In this document: piece by piece, positions 37,601-52,400 of the stretch
How positions within the stretch are numbered: the first letter of the stretch is position 1
Layout of the letters: every line of letters begins with the position of its first letter
Source of the DNA: Lottia gigantea
Lineage: Eukaryota > Mollusca > Gastropoda > Lottiidae
Assembly: GCF_000327385.1 (NCBI RefSeq)
Contig: NW_008710145.1
Span: 691,451-755,450, forward strand
Length of the DNA stretch: 64,000 nucleotides
Reading direction: 5' to 3'
The notes under the pieces: generated by a model
The model's input: the letters and a program-made list of their open reading frames with translations, nothing else
Database searches by the model: none
Told to the model about the DNA's origin: nothing
Position numbers and translations under genes: made by a program

Positions 37601-40600
37601 TACGAGGCAAGAGAGCCACCAAGTCTAGATCAGAAAGTCTGGATTCTAGATGTTCTCCTTCAAGAAAAATACCAAAGAGACGTAGCAGTTCGCGTGTTAA
37701 ATCTTTAACACATCAAAGAAGATTACAACATTATGAAAGTGATCATGAAATTGATGATGAAGAAGTGTTTGTTCTTATTGATGACCTGGATTCTGACAAT
37801 AAAAAACGTGGCAGGCCTAAAGGTTCTAAAAATAAAAAATCTCTTGGAATGGCCATGTCAACACGGCGTTCAGTATTTTTACAGAAATCTGCCAAAAAAT
37901 TAACTTCTGCAGGGAAATTAGCCACAAAAAGGAAAATAGCAGCCATGAATACTTTAAAGAAATCCTCAGTTAAAGAACAAAAGAAACTTTCTAATATGAT
38001 AGAGAAAAGACGTCATATAAAGTCTACTAGTAGTGATACTAAAGACAACAATGTACGTAGTAAATCCTTAGATCAGACAAATAAAACTTCTAGAATCAGA
38101 AATAGTCCCAGTACCAGTAAAACTTCTCCTAGATCAACTCGCAAAACATCAGGTATGTTAAGTGCAGATTTTCAGAATTTTAACCATAGGTCTTGATATT
38201 AAACTTTACTTATTCAGACATATTTCAGATTTCAAAACTTCAGTATATACGCTGAAAATCAAGTCAGTATAGTCATTTAAATGGATTAGGGGAACCATTT
38301 GAATATTATGAAGTAGTCATTTTTCTTCTTTTTATTTTATAAGGGCTGTCTATTTTTAGTGTCCCCAAAAAGAATTCCTCCAGAAGGTAGAGCAAGCTGG
38401 AGATCAGAGATACTGGTAGATATACCAGTTTATCATCCGACTGATCAAGAGTTCCGTGATCCACTGACTTATATAGAAAGTATTAGATCTGCTGCTGAAC
38501 CTTTTGGAATGTGTAAAATAGTACCACCACCAAGTTGGAAGGTTAGTTGTTAAAAATAGTGATGAATAATGATGAAATATGTTTTAAAAGGTTCTATAAC
38601 AATCAAATGATTATAAAACATTGGGGATAACCTGACATGCAAATAAAGGAAATTCTATAGCCCCGTTAAGAAACATTATGGGATATGATGTTCTTTGCAA
38701 GCCCATTTAGGACAATAACATGTAGGTCTAATAGCCATTGCTGTCATCTGAAAAGAGTGAAATATAAATATAATATATGATATTTTTCAGCCTGATTGTA
38801 GAATTAATGATGATATGAGATTTACAGCACAAGTTCAATATTTACATAGACTTTATAAACGGTATGTAGTTGTTTTCATTACTGATGATATTCAAGAATA
38901 TAACAGAATGATATGATTTTTCCCAAATTATTTTATAGATTTCATTGAAGTTTTGTATTAAATCTATTAATTCCAGATTTTGTAAAGAAATTAATTTATT
39001 TATTTCAGATGGGGTCCAAATGTTGAGAAAACAGAATGTATATTAAAATATTTACAGAATATTGGTGTAGATTTTGATTCCATTCCAAAGGTAGGTTAAC
39101 ATCGTCATCAACATGAAATAGAATGATTATATATATGCAAATTCTTGAATTTAAGGCATCTTCTAGCATTATTAGATTATACTGCAGAGGAGAGATTGGT
39201 ATTGTAATACTGTCAATGGTTTTTATTATAATGCAGTTTTCATGATTTATGTAACTGGAAGAGACGCCTGTTAGTTTTGACATTTACTCAATGAAACCAA
39301 TGTCTGAACTTTCATGGATCATTATATCTAAAATTCTGATTTCACATTTTTATTTTGACAGATTGGAAGTGTAGATTTGGATTTACCTAAATTATCTCAA
39401 ATAATACAAGATCATGGTGGAATGCAGAATGTTATAGATAAGAAAAAATGGATCAAAATAGCTGATCTTCTTAACATTCCTAAAATGGTGAGAGTTCTGT
39501 CACTATAATATTTTCAAATTTAAGATCTGCACTGTTTAAATTCTTTCAAAGCTTGAAATTGGGTGTATTTGTCTAATTTCAGTATGAGATATTTATAAGA
39601 GTTGTATTTATTGCAGGCAGTTGATAGAGGTACCAAACTATTTGATGCTTATTGTAAATATTTATTACCCTATGATACATTGAGTCCAGAAGAAAAGCGT
39701 AAGGTGAAACAACAAGTTTTAACTGAGAAACAGAAGAAAGAAGAAATGAATGAAATAGATGATGGTGTAGTCAAGGTAGGTTATTACTATTGATTTAGAA
39801 TTAGTCTGCTACTAATCATTTTAATAATATTTGGTAAGGATAAGATCAAATATGAGAAACTATGAATTCATTTACGAAACAAAGAGTCAATTGACAAGTG
39901 ATGGTTTCAGGGGTGGCAGAAACTTTGTGCGGTTGGGGAAGCAAGAGTAAGGTTAGTAAGGAGGGGCTCCCTGTACACATGACTCTGGTGCCATCTTGAT
40001 AGAAAACTTTTTCATTGAGTGATTCTATCCATAATTTTATATTTTACATTTTTAGGGGAAATCTAGTCCATTAAGTGCCTTTATTAGAATAGCAAGAAAT
40101 GTCCATTCTATGTGGTTTAAAGATGAACCAACTGTTGAACAAATGGAGGTAGGTAATGTTACGTTATCTGATATTTATAGCGATGATTAACACCAAGATA
40201 AATTACGGTAACTAAAATGGTGAATAATGTTGTCAAAATAGTATATATAGTAGAACAGTAACTTTTAAGAGCAGTGTGATAACTCAGGGGTTATGTCAAA
40301 TAAGCAATAACTAACATGGTCTTGAATTTTCTTTAAGAAAAAAATGTTCTTTGCATTAGGATTTGTCAAATAATTTATGAATTATGTTTTTGTCTGTGAC
40401 CCATGTTAATCAATAATGTGATATTTAAATAATGTGTTCTAGAGTGAATATTGGAAGATCTTAGATGAAGGTAAAAAACATGTTGTAGTTCAATGTGGTC
40501 ATGTTAATACTAAAACACAAGGTACAGCCTTTCCTACAAGACATGACAATTCTTATACCAGGTGAAACTTAATATATCTTTACTTATTCATTACATTTCA

Positions 40601-43600
40601 CTTTAAACTGATTAGAAACATATTAGAAGTTGAGTTTTTCAACTGAGAAAGAAGAAAAAATTAAATCATTTTGCATTTTATCAGTAGGCTTAGAAAAAAA
40701 CGATTTTTAATTCCTGGATTAAAGTATCAAAGCTATGGTCATGAAATTCTAACCTCATAATAATAGATATATTAGACACAAATATTAGCTTCACAGTTTC
40801 AAAGTGATTCGACTTATGAAGCTTTTTTTTTTGTCGAAAATGTCTTATGTATTGATAATTGCGAGTTTAACATATAACGATCTTATGATCTACATATGAA
40901 TTCAATTTATTGTCATATTATTAATTTCATAATGTTTATTTTCAGACATAGTTGGAATTTGAATAATTTACCACAGAATTCTAAATCATTGTTAAAGGTT
41001 TTAGGGCCAATTACGGGTAAGTTTACAAAATATTGGTATGCCGAGTTATTGGAAATTCAAAGATAATTTGTGTCAAGATCGAAGACTCATTTATATCATA
41101 CATACTTAATGTAATAAGAGTAAGAAAACCACGTTTAATTTTCTGATTAAGAAGTTGATAACAAACTAGAGTAAGTAATAATAATTATATAGTTATAATA
41201 TCTTTCAGGTACAACTATACCTACATTACATATTGGTATGTTATTTGCTACATCTTGTTGGAGTTGTAACCCCCATAATTTACCTTATATACAATATTTA
41301 CATACTGGTGCTGATATAGTATGGTTAGTATCAATTACTTCAAATATTGTAAAAACTATCAAGTGACTATATTTTTTTACTGAATCTACTTATAAAAAAA
41401 ATTGATCCCCCATCTGATTACTTAGGCACCAAATTTTTGAAATTTTTCTTGGAGATGAACCCCCAAGACACTCCATGAAAGGGTTGCAACAATGAAGTTT
41501 CCACAACACTTCCTGGTTTGGAATCTCAACTTCAACAGTTGTCCCCCTTTAAGTTAGTCTGCCCTCAAATTGTAGTTCAATGAGACTGGTGCGGTCATTG
41601 GTTGCAGCATGTTCCAATATTCCCTTCTTAGATACTTTACAATTATACCATAAGATTTCACTGAAACACTGTTATTAATAGTTTCAGTGATTTTTTCCCT
41701 GTATATAGACGATACAAAATGCAACTGAGATGTTCTATTTCTAGGTATGCTGTATCAAAACAACATGAATCTAAACTGAAGGAAGCAATGTTAAACTTAA
41801 CTCCAGATTTAATCAGTGAAGATCCTCAGTGGCTGAAAGAAGATGTTGTAATGGTCAGTATGTTAAATATGTAAATTTTTGATTCATTTTGTGCAGGATC
41901 CAGGAAATGTTCCAGGATTATTTTTAAGATTATCAATCTGAACTGGTCGAAGTAATTGGATTCTCTTTTAGTAGCTTAATTATTATTATCAATATTTCCA
42001 TCACCATAGTTTTGAGTTCGTGATTCTTTGTATGTTCCAGATAAAGCCAGAATTACTATTAGAGAAAGATGTACCAGTTGGTAAATGTATTCAGAAACCA
42101 CAAGAATTTGTTGTCATATTTAATAAATCATTTACAGCTACTGTTAGTTGTGGTTATAATGTATCTGAATCAGCTCATTATGCTACTACAGATTGGTTAC
42201 CTCATGGTATACAGGCAGCACAAGTAATTACTATTGCACTTTGGCAGTGTTTCCTTCATTGCACACAACAGGGTGTTGTGGTTTCCTTAAACTTGGTATT
42301 TCATTTCATTTTCACTGGTATTAACTACACTATGATATTAATGGTAACTTGTTTCTAACCAGGTAGTGCTTGTTAATCAAAGTCTGCTTTCACTTTTGGA
42401 GAATCCAAAGTTAATTCTAATATATTATACTGTACAGATATACAGTCTAAATCATTATGTATTTTAGGATTTAAATGGTAGTTTTGAAAGAGAATTATTT
42501 TCTATGGATGCTTTGTTATATAATCTATGTACTAGTGATTCTACAGATAAAGATGTTTTATCTGTGGCCTTTGATTATCTTGAGAAAATTATGTGAGTAT
42601 TTCTTTTGGTTTGCTGAATTTCTAACATAAAAAAGCAAGTTTTTAAAATTTCATCATTATTTTCACAATCAGCAAATACTTTGAGTCATTCCATTAAACC
42701 TTTTTCCCCAAGTTATATTAAGTGAACCATATGGCTTTAGGGTAATGTCACATCAAATAGCACGGAACACTTCCAGTGGCATTAGTATATATCAAAAGAA
42801 CATGTAACCAATAGATGGTCTCTGGAGTTGAAAAGTTTTAAGTTTGATCTTGATTTCCAATATGTGCTAAAAGAATTAAAATTCGTTATATATATGACAG
42901 TACAGAAGAGATTAGTTTAAGAAGACAAGTATATGATAATGGATTAAAGATATTTGAGAGAATGGCGATATGTGATGATATAATGATGTCAACATATCCT
43001 AGAAAACGTCAACAAGATTTATTAGAATGTGATGAAAATATCTGTGATATCTCAAAGAAAATTTGTTATTTATCTATGGTAAGATACAAATTTGTTTTCT
43101 AACTATCTGACTTCTGTCATGTACAATAGAATTTTACAGAATGTTAAGAACTCATTCTCAGAACTCTTATTTTTGATTAAGTTTTGTTTTCACATTTATA
43201 AAGATGTTTGACATGGAACAATTCATATTACTGTACAGTGAATTAAAAATCAATTCCATGTAAATTGCATGATTTTAAATTTTAGGTAATAAATGATGTT
43301 GAGAAAACTACTCTATGTTTAAAGGAAGCTTTACAACACCTTGGTAAAAAGAAGAATTTAAAATCATGGAGATTACTATATAGATATACTGATGTAAGAT
43401 TTCGATTATTTTTCTAGCTTTAATTGTTCTTATCTTAGTTTGAAGTTGACTTTGCTTAAAAATTTGAATAACAACCAGAAACTTGACTGTTGTGGGCATT
43501 TTATTTAAGAAATTCAATAATACTAGAATGTGTAATCTCTACTTCAGGAGGAATTAAAGCAAGTTTTAGAAAATACAAAGAAGAAATTGAATGATACCCC

Positions 43601-43634
43601 AAGTAAAAGAAGAATATCAAGAAAATTTGAATAA
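31685..43634 (+). CDS. JARID2: JARID2 (Jumonji), PRC2 cofactor
   Basis: Twenty-two exons: 31685-31777, 32283-32578, 32771-32919, 33114-33319, 33604-33975, 34775-37144, 37468-38152, 38360-38541, 38791-38861, 39009-39090, 39362-39487, 39617-39775, 40056-40148, 40443-40561, 40946-41016, 41209-41323, 41745-41853, 42041-42223, 42468-42592, 42901-43078, 43286-43393, 43548-43634. Total 5979 bases, 1992 aa; all phases close. Motifs: RRPKRN at the start; AQRKFAQ with Lys138 (human Lys116, methylated by PRC2 and bound by EED); [14 protein letters not shown]; an AT-hook KKRGRPKG at 1274; JmjN (about 1413-1450); ARID (about 1465-1575); JmjC (about 1640-1810); a reduced C5HC2 finger (1917-1946). The JmjC iron ligands are replaced (Ser1710, Asn1712, Thr1798), so it should be catalytically dead like vertebrate JARID2, which recruits and tunes PRC2. 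Residues 373-1162 are one giant low-complexity exon not seen in the 1246-aa human protein. Confidence 0.96.
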
Positions 43635-46407
43635 TATCTGCTATCTGTGTTCAGTTTTGTTATTTCTGTTCTTTTAAAAGCATATTTTAAAATTTTTTTG
43701 TTGATGGATGTCATTTGATTTCATTTTTAAGATGGCAGTTCTTTTATGTATTTTATTTTTGTTTTACAGTATCGTTTGGGATTCTTGAAATAAACATTAT
43801 TGTATGGCAGTATGTATTGTCTTGTAGAGACGTTTGTACATCTTGAGGTCTCAATGCAAACATGAACAGTCCACTATTTTGTGGTAATTTGAATGGTAAA
43901 GAAACTATTCTTGAAAAGGTTTGTGAAGTGCAGGGAATGAGGATGTAATTGTTTAACTGAAGTTACATGTAATTAATGTTTTGATATGATTGTTGTTATT
44001 AAGAATAACGTTTGTTTGAATGTTTTTATTATGTATGAGTCTCTATGTTATGATAATGTGTCATTTGTAAAACAATTTATTGAGTACAACATCTGCCGTA
44101 TTAATAATCTATTGCTGAGGGTATTGAAATTTCGAAACGCTTGTTCTAAAAGTATTTTGATATTGTTGCAATTGTTTGACTCCATTTTGTATCTGTTTTT
44201 TTTTTTAAGGTAAATGTTTTTAGAATGTTGTTATGTATTTAACTTTTTGATTTTCATTGTAACAAGGGAAGTTACTGTTGGATATTTTTATACTGATTTC
44301 ATATAATGTTTTTGATTCATTTATTGTAATAATTTATCATAACCATTTCCTACTGATATAGGGCCCAGATTATTGTATGACTTGTTTACTATTCAGTACA
44401 CTGACAAAATGTCTCAATAAATCATTTTTTAAAAAAATAGTGTAAGCTTATCTATGTACATACTGAGACACTTCCAAACATGAAAACAAACAGTTTATAT
44501 TTCAGATAGCATAATCATACTAATATAGGTTACCTCTCTCACTTCCTAATTTACCATGATTCCAAATAAACTGATTATGTTTGGAAATGCTTTGACAAAA
44601 TAAATCACTTAAGCTAATAGCCAAGCAAAGATATTTGTGCACATCTTAGTTGGATTCGAAACTTAACATGAGCAATATATTGGTTTTTGGGGTTTGAATA
44701 AAAAGCAATTAAAAGTATGTAATCTAGATTTTGATGTTTTATACTTAAATTTCCTAAAATGAATGTGAATCGGACTGGTATTTGCATAGATATCTTTGCC
44801 CAACTAAACCAGTACCAGCTACAATGCTTGCAACTTGATAATATAATAAATCCGCCTTACTGTAAACCTGTGAAAATCTCTTATAGGGAATTTCCTTGTT
44901 TATGGGACCATCAGTAATCCATCAATGATGACATTATAGCATTATTCACAAGAATTTTATTTAAGAAATAGTTCAAGTTCTCTCCATTTCAATCTTCACC
45001 CTGGAGACTTCATGATTAAAATCCATCTTCAATTCACTAGAGCTGTTCACAATCTAGTATAGTGTTGAATAGTTCAATTTCAGAAATTAGCCATTGTTTT
45101 ATTGAATTCTTCTAATGATAAGCTATATGTTGAAGAAGATATTCCTTGAATAATGTTATTGGTATCACAGAGTGACCCTCTGAAGAGGCATCAAAATGCT
45201 TTTCATTGGTATATCTTGGTGTACCTTTAAGAACACATTAGTCTATTTGTAAAAATATTTACAAAATGAACCTGATTTTAAAACTAATTTATGAAATGAA
45301 AGTATTTGAAGCCTAACATAGTTTTATCATGAAAAACAATATTTATATTTCAATTGTACTTATTAAAGGTCTTACAATTTCGTTTCGGATTAATTTATCA
45401 CTCGTTGAAGGAGTAAACTAAAGAAACCGGCTTCTACAAAATTAGGATTTCTGTGTATATTTTGATTGTCCAGTCTTTCAATCCAATCATCCTTAAATTA
45501 ACGTCTGGTCAGATTAAGTCTTCATTGATTACACGTCAAAATTTCTGCAAATATACAATCGTGCATCAGTAAATAAACAAAACAACAGTTGAAAGCTAGT
45601 GGAACCTGACATATTCAGTCAGATTAGATTCTATCTGCAATTCATTGAAATTTACTGTGGCATTGTAAGTTGTTTCATCTAGCCTTGCTGAGTTGTCAAC
45701 ATTTACTTAAAATTTCCAATATTTGAAAAAATGAATATGTAGGCCTACAACCAACAGTAGGCCTATTTTTATTATAACCACCTAACTATCAATGTCAATC
45801 AATGTGTCACAGCAGAGACCTACTTCTGCCCAGGCCAACAATGATCAAATGTTTGAAAACTATAGGGCCTACCTACAACGAAATTTAAAGAAATGTGTCT
45901 CTTAATTTATCAGAATGTTTTAACTTTTTAAGTATGGTACCTTATCCTAAAGTTTATAAACTATTTAGGTTTTATGTTTATGTTTAATGTCCCTTCCTTT
46001 TTTGATGTTGGAAAACTAATGTATGAATTTTAATTAAAGTTAATACTAAATTTTCAACAAAAAAACTCCAAAACAAGATATTAATTCAGGTTCTTTCAGT
46101 AAAAAATAGCATTTAGATAACTTTTCATGTATATTTACAATGTTTCTAATGATAAAAATTTTGCATACTGCCTGTGCCTATGACATAATGTAATTAATGG
46201 CGAGGTCTGTTGTCACAAAGGGAATTTTTTAATTGAGATTTGGTTTGATTATGAGGGAATACTAAGCAAGGTAACATATGTTTACATCAACATTGGTTAT
46301 ATCCCACCATCTTTTTGCACCTGTGCATTACCTTGGAATAAAATCTTTTGTATTTCTGTTTCAGTTATTGATAAAAATCAATATGGCTTGAAAGGATTTA
46401 GGATATT
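43635..46407. other. JARID2 3' region and upstream region of SLC35C2
   Basis: 2.8 kb without a recognised gene. Polyadenylation signals AATAAA are at 43789-43794 and 44416-44421, giving a probable JARID2 3'UTR of 0.2-0.8 kb. TAGGCCTA palindromes occur near 45742 and 45762. An AG acceptor (TTTCTGTTTCAG) at about 46364 suggests that the first SLC35C2 coding exon is preceded by an untranslated exon. Confidence 0.45.
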
Positions 46408-49400
46408 ATGAAAGATAAGAAACTGGCAAGACATCTGATACAAGATGTGGTGGAACCTAAAGCCAGATTAATTAAAAAGTCTGTCTGCTCACGTTCATTT
46501 ATTACTCAATTAGTCAAAACTGGCTGTTTGGTTTTATTCTATTACTTTTTCTCTATCAGTTTGACTTTCTATAACCAGAGATTTATACATGTAAGTAATT
46601 CTTACCTGTTATGATTTTTAGTCCATTTAGTCTTTTATAGAGACTGTTGTAATGTGATTAGTTAATTTTAGATGCTGATCATGCTAAATACATGATGGCA
46701 CTCTGAAAATTAAATGAATCAGGTGACAGTTGTGGAGTTATAAGATAGAGGTCTATATCTAGATGGGTTTTTACCTCAACTATAATAAAAGAATGGAACT
46801 CCTTTTTCTTTTTCTTTTTTTATTAAATTTTCATTATGATGAAAGTATGGTAGAACTACTGTCAAAATAATCATAAGAATTTTACTTTTAATTTCAGTCC
46901 TATAAGTATCCATTATCTATCACAATGTGTCATTTGATAGTGAAGTTTGTTATTGCTGGTATATTCCGTTCATTATTACAATGTTATTCTCATACACCCA
47001 GAGCCACATTAAACTGGACAGATTATTGGAAAAAAATAGCTCCAACAGGTTAGTGGTTAAAAAAAACTTTTCTTACATTATTGAAAATGCTATTGCTTTT
47101 TAATTTAAGTCTCAAATTCCAAATATAGTAGGGATGCTGAAATAGTTCAGTTGTCTGAAGAATGGACAGTTTCAAACTCTGTTGAGAAATTTTAACCTGT
47201 TTCAGGTTCTGTTTTAATATTTCTTTATTTCTCTACAACTGATTTTAACAGTGAAAATATGTTATTTAGTCCAGGAGCATTAGCCAAAATTTTGGTCAGA
47301 ACAAATTGAAGGAACAACTTGGTGATTTCTTCAGTATTTTTGTCCAAAACCTTTCTAAACAACATATCACAAGTCCTGGGTATCCTCCTTGAGCCTTTTG
47401 AGAAATTTAAGATGGCATTCAAGATGGCACTTGTAATAAAATTTTTGATATATCTCAGCTTCTAGGCCAGCTAGAATCACAAACTTGGTGTCTATATGTA
47501 GGGGTCAAGGAAGTAATTTATGGCATTTATAATAATGTCAGACTAGAATTGGGTAGCCATGTTTTTTTTTTTTTTTTTACGAAGGCATCCACATTAAAAA
47601 CTACATACAGGTATTTTAAATAAATATCTGTATGCCCGACATTTTAGGGCGACAATCTATTTTTACAAACATGCAGAATATAATTATAAAGTATTCATTA
47701 ATATTATGTCTTGGTTTTACATCCACCTTCTTTACCAATGTTGATAAATTAGTCTGTTGCAAACTTAATATCAGTTTTTTTCGAGGTAAGGGAGTCATCT
47801 GATTTCATCTGTGAATTTGTTGTTAGCTTGTCAGCTTTGTTTCACCTTTGACCCTAATGCTCCTGGATTAATTGTAGATTAGATACTACAAGGACCACTG
47901 TTGCAGGTCTTGTAAGTGAGGCAAATCACATCAAATCAGCTGCGATATTTGATGATGCTCAGAGATTATCAATATCCATTCAACGTCCCTATCATATGTT
48001 ACTACCAGGTTAAAATGTTATTAAGGACATAAAAGCTAATTCCCAAAGTTCTATCATTGATATTTTTTTTTTTTATAGGAATTGCAAGTGTTTTAGATAT
48101 AGGTTTCTCTAATTGGAGTTTTGAATTTGTTACTGTTTCATTGTGAGTAAATTATCAATATTGTTTTTTTTTTGCTTATTATAGTTATTCTGATCATTTT
48201 CCTACTTGTTGACTGGCATAAATGATTAAAGTGATATATTCTATTTTCAATAAATTAAAAATTATCCATTTCATTAAATGACAGTTTCTGCTTCTGTTTT
48301 CTAAAGGAAAATTTAAGGTCTTATTAATTCACTTTTTTAAACGGGCAGTATGCAAACTTTTCATTGTCAGAAATGTTGTAAATAATGCCTGAAAATATTT
48401 TTAAAAATATGTTCCTACATAGTCTTCCTACAAGTCTTAAACTTGGTCAACAAGTATATATATATTCATCAGTTGGACTCAGTGGCTATGCCAGCCTCTG
48501 TAGACTGGAGGTACAAATAGGGGGAAAACTGACTCCATGGGGGGGACAGTTGTCGAGGTTAAGCTAAAAATTCAGCAACACTGTGGAGGCGTCATAGTCG
48601 CTAGCCTCTCATTGAGCGTCTGAGAATTTTTGGGGAAAAATTGAATTGATTTGGTACATTCTGATACATATTTTGGGGCAAAGACATAAGCAAATGTTGT
48701 TTTTGAATTTGTTAAAATGATAGGGCGATGCCACAGGTTGGACTTACCAAGTACCATTTCTAAAGAATTGAATCTCTTTACAAGATATATATCCATTATA
48801 CTAAATAATTAATTAAACTCGCTTCGATCAAAAAGCGAATGTACATATAATGCATAACAAACCAGTAGCCTTCTGATGTGCTGAAACTCTTTCTAAAATG
48901 AATAATTTTTACCTCATTAAAGTTTCTTTTGATATTCATTATTTAATTGGATAGAATCAATAATTTCCACATATATGCATATTAGAGAAATACCCTGTAA
49001 TAAAAAAAATGGTCAAACTACAAATTCTGTAAACTAGAAATAGCTGACAGAGGGAATTGAACAATAGCTAAAAAATCTGTATAATTGATATAGTTTGATT
49101 GTTTTTGTTTTGCTTTTTCAGGTATACTATGTGTAAATCAACAGCCATCATATTTATTTTATTCTTCAGCATTCTTTTTAAATTAGAAAAATTTGTAAGT
49201 GATTTTGAATCTATAATCAATTTTAGTAGTATTTAAAGGGTAGGAGATACTAATTATTCTTTAAAACAGCTGATTCTTATCTTTGAACATTGGAACAGCA
49301 GTTTCTCAGTGAGTTAGATTCTTGCTTGCTAACCTGAAGGTCTAGGGTTCAATCCCAGTATAGATCGAGATATTTAGTCCTTTGGATGAGACAAAAAAAA

Positions 49401-52400
49401 TGGAGGTCCAGCATGCTACAAGCTGTGCACTTTAGATATAAGAGAAGGCTAATACCACTGTCCTGACAAAATGTCACTCATTGCAAACTTAGCCCAATCA
49501 GGTGCATAAAAATACACTGTTAAACTCCATTCACTTCTTTTCAGTTATGTTTGAGCCTGTTATTGTCTTAAATTGATATAGTGGTCACAGATCACATATA
49601 TTTACATATTTGCTTAATTTGTTGATTTGCAGAGGTGTAGTTTGTTATTTGTTGTGTTGTTTATATCTGGTGGATTGTTTATGTTTACCTACCATTCCAC
49701 ACAATTTAACCTTGAAGGTTTCTTTATGGTCATGTTAGCTTCTTTCTTATCAGGAGTAAGATGGACTCTGGCACAGTTTATTCTTCAAAAGAAAGAATTA
49801 GGTGAGACAATTTTACTGACATGTTGAGCTAAATTGGCTCCTTTGATATTTGTCATCTCAATGAGCAGGAACCATGCTTTGTGTATATGAATAGACAAAA
49901 ATGATGACAATATACAAAGATACCATAAATCAAATTAAGGAGTTTACAATTTCTTCTTTTAAATAAGTATAGAAACTAGGCTAATGAAGTGATACATATG
50001 GAATCAGATGAGAACCAGCAATAACAATAGCTCTAAAAAACAAATTGTGCTTTTTCAGAATTATTGCACCTAATTATAATTGCAGGTTTACAGAATCCTG
50101 TAGATATGATGTATCATATACAACCATGGATGATGTTAGGCTTGTTACCATTATCTACTATATTTGAAGGTTAGCATTTTTCATACCCATACTTCTATTG
50201 AAACTATGCATTAAAGAATGTTCTCTATTGATGTTAACTAATTTATAAATCTATAGCTTTCTAACATCAAGCACTCAACTAACTTACTTAAGTGAGGTAC
50301 TAGATAGTTTCGAAATAATTTTAACTGAAAGATGATGCATGCTAAATTGGTGACAAAATTTAAGAAATATTATATATGTATGGGATATGGTGAGGTTGTA
50401 ACCATAAATGTTTAATTATTTAAAATTGTTTGCTTATGATTTGGTTGTTGAAAAAACAGCTCTATAATCTTTTAGATTATGACATAAATCGGCCAAAATT
50501 AAGCGTATGAAACCCTTTAACTTGCTTTCATGTTGTAAATGATATTAATTTTTATCTTTTGTAGGTTTGGACATATCTACAACAAGTCGGCTATTTCGTT
50601 ATGAAGATACTAGTGTTTTACTAACTTCTATAGGCTTAATAAGTCTTGGAGCAATGTTGGCTTTCTTTCTTGAATTTAGTGAATTTTTATTTTTATCACA
50701 TACATCCAGTTTAACATTGTCTATATCTGGGATATTTAAGGTATTTATATTGTAATTTATTTTCTCTGTTGATTTAACCATATAATTATTTCCTAGTGTT
50801 TATCAGTTCTAAATGGTACATTAGAGTATTTAAACTTCAATACCTTAAGATTTGATTTATTGTGTTCAACATTAGTAACAATAACTCTCATTTAAAAACA
50901 AACTAATAGGATATGGTAGAACTATTGAGAAGTAAGTTGAATATATGATGTATAATATTATATTTTCCAGGAAATTTGTACATTATATTTGGCAACACAA
51001 ATCAATGGTGATAAAATGAATACAGTAAATGTACTAGGTCTATTAATGTGTTTATGTGGTATTACATTACATGTTATTTTACGAGCAGTTTCTAGTAAGT
51101 CAACAATTCTCGCCAAGATTTGTCTAGTAAGTGCATGTTGTCATCATTTAGTTTCAAAACTGTTGCATTTACATAAAATTTGTCATTGCTACACATTTAG
51201 TCTTTGAAAGCTACCGTACCAGATAAAATGTGGAACATAAAAATAGATTTGATGTGTTTCTGTTAAATCTTATTCAAGATATAGAGCTAAAATTTAGTCA
51301 TCAAGGAATTTGACCTGTCTTGTCTCTAACATTAAAAAAATGTTGTATTAGGCATTAAGTATATTTTAACCACCCAAATATTGTGTATTGGGGTCACAGA
51401 TAGCATCAATTTGCACCATTCCAATTTTCAATCATCTGTGGTTCCTGCAATTCCACTAAAAGTAAGTGTTCAATGACATCACTAATCAAGAAGTCCTTAT
51501 GTAATACAAGCATATTGCAATTAGTGACGTCATCAGACACTTATTTTTTTGGAATTGTAGGAACCACACATCATCAGTGTCTGTGATCACATTTAGAAAA
51601 CCTTTTTACAATCCCTTTAATGTACTTTATTCAAGTGCAAGTTGTGGATTTTTAAGAAATGGATTTATCTGGTATGGTATCTTATATATATTATATTTCA
51701 TAAATTTAAATAATATTCCACTATTTTAAGGCTATACTAATTCATTAAAGGCTTATTAAAAAAAAAAAAAATAGATACTTGAATTATAACAGTTTTGAAG
51801 CTAATGTAGTGCAGTTCTGGGGAGTTTGTATTTTGTAGGTGTTTTTTTGTTGTTCACTAATGGTCCTCCTTTATCAACGATTTAGCACGCAACTTTGTTT
51901 TCAGTCAAATTTATTTTATTATGCTTGTGAAAGGCTTACCAGTGAAATATCAACTTAAGTGATCATAAACAATAAGTAATGTATTGTAAACTTACCTCTC
52001 CACAGCTGTTTTGTGTTTTTGTTTTACATTTTTATAGACCCACATCTCTCTATGTGGACGTATATTGTCGGCACCCCCGTCCGTCCGTCAACATTTGCTT
52101 GTAAACGCTCTAAAAACTAGATGTATACATATACTTTAAACGAAGATCAAGTTCAAATTTGAGCTTTTTTCGATCGTTAGAAGCAGAATTATTGCCCTTG
52201 CCCCAAAATCTTGAATATGCAATTAAAATGGATGTTTCGTTTTTACCATCCGCATGCCATGAAGGGCGTATATAGCTGTGGTCCACTATCTTTGCTTATT
52301 TCAATATATCCATTTATTAATTTAGCTTGGTTCTAATCACTAATTTGATTATCTACTATACTTACTTACCTTTGCATGTGAATATTAGTAGGACAAATTC

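Noticed and set aside
48460-48560. Possible tRNA or SINE head (GACTCAGTGGCTATGCCAGC)
   Set aside because: No B box at the right distance and no cloverleaf could be drawn.
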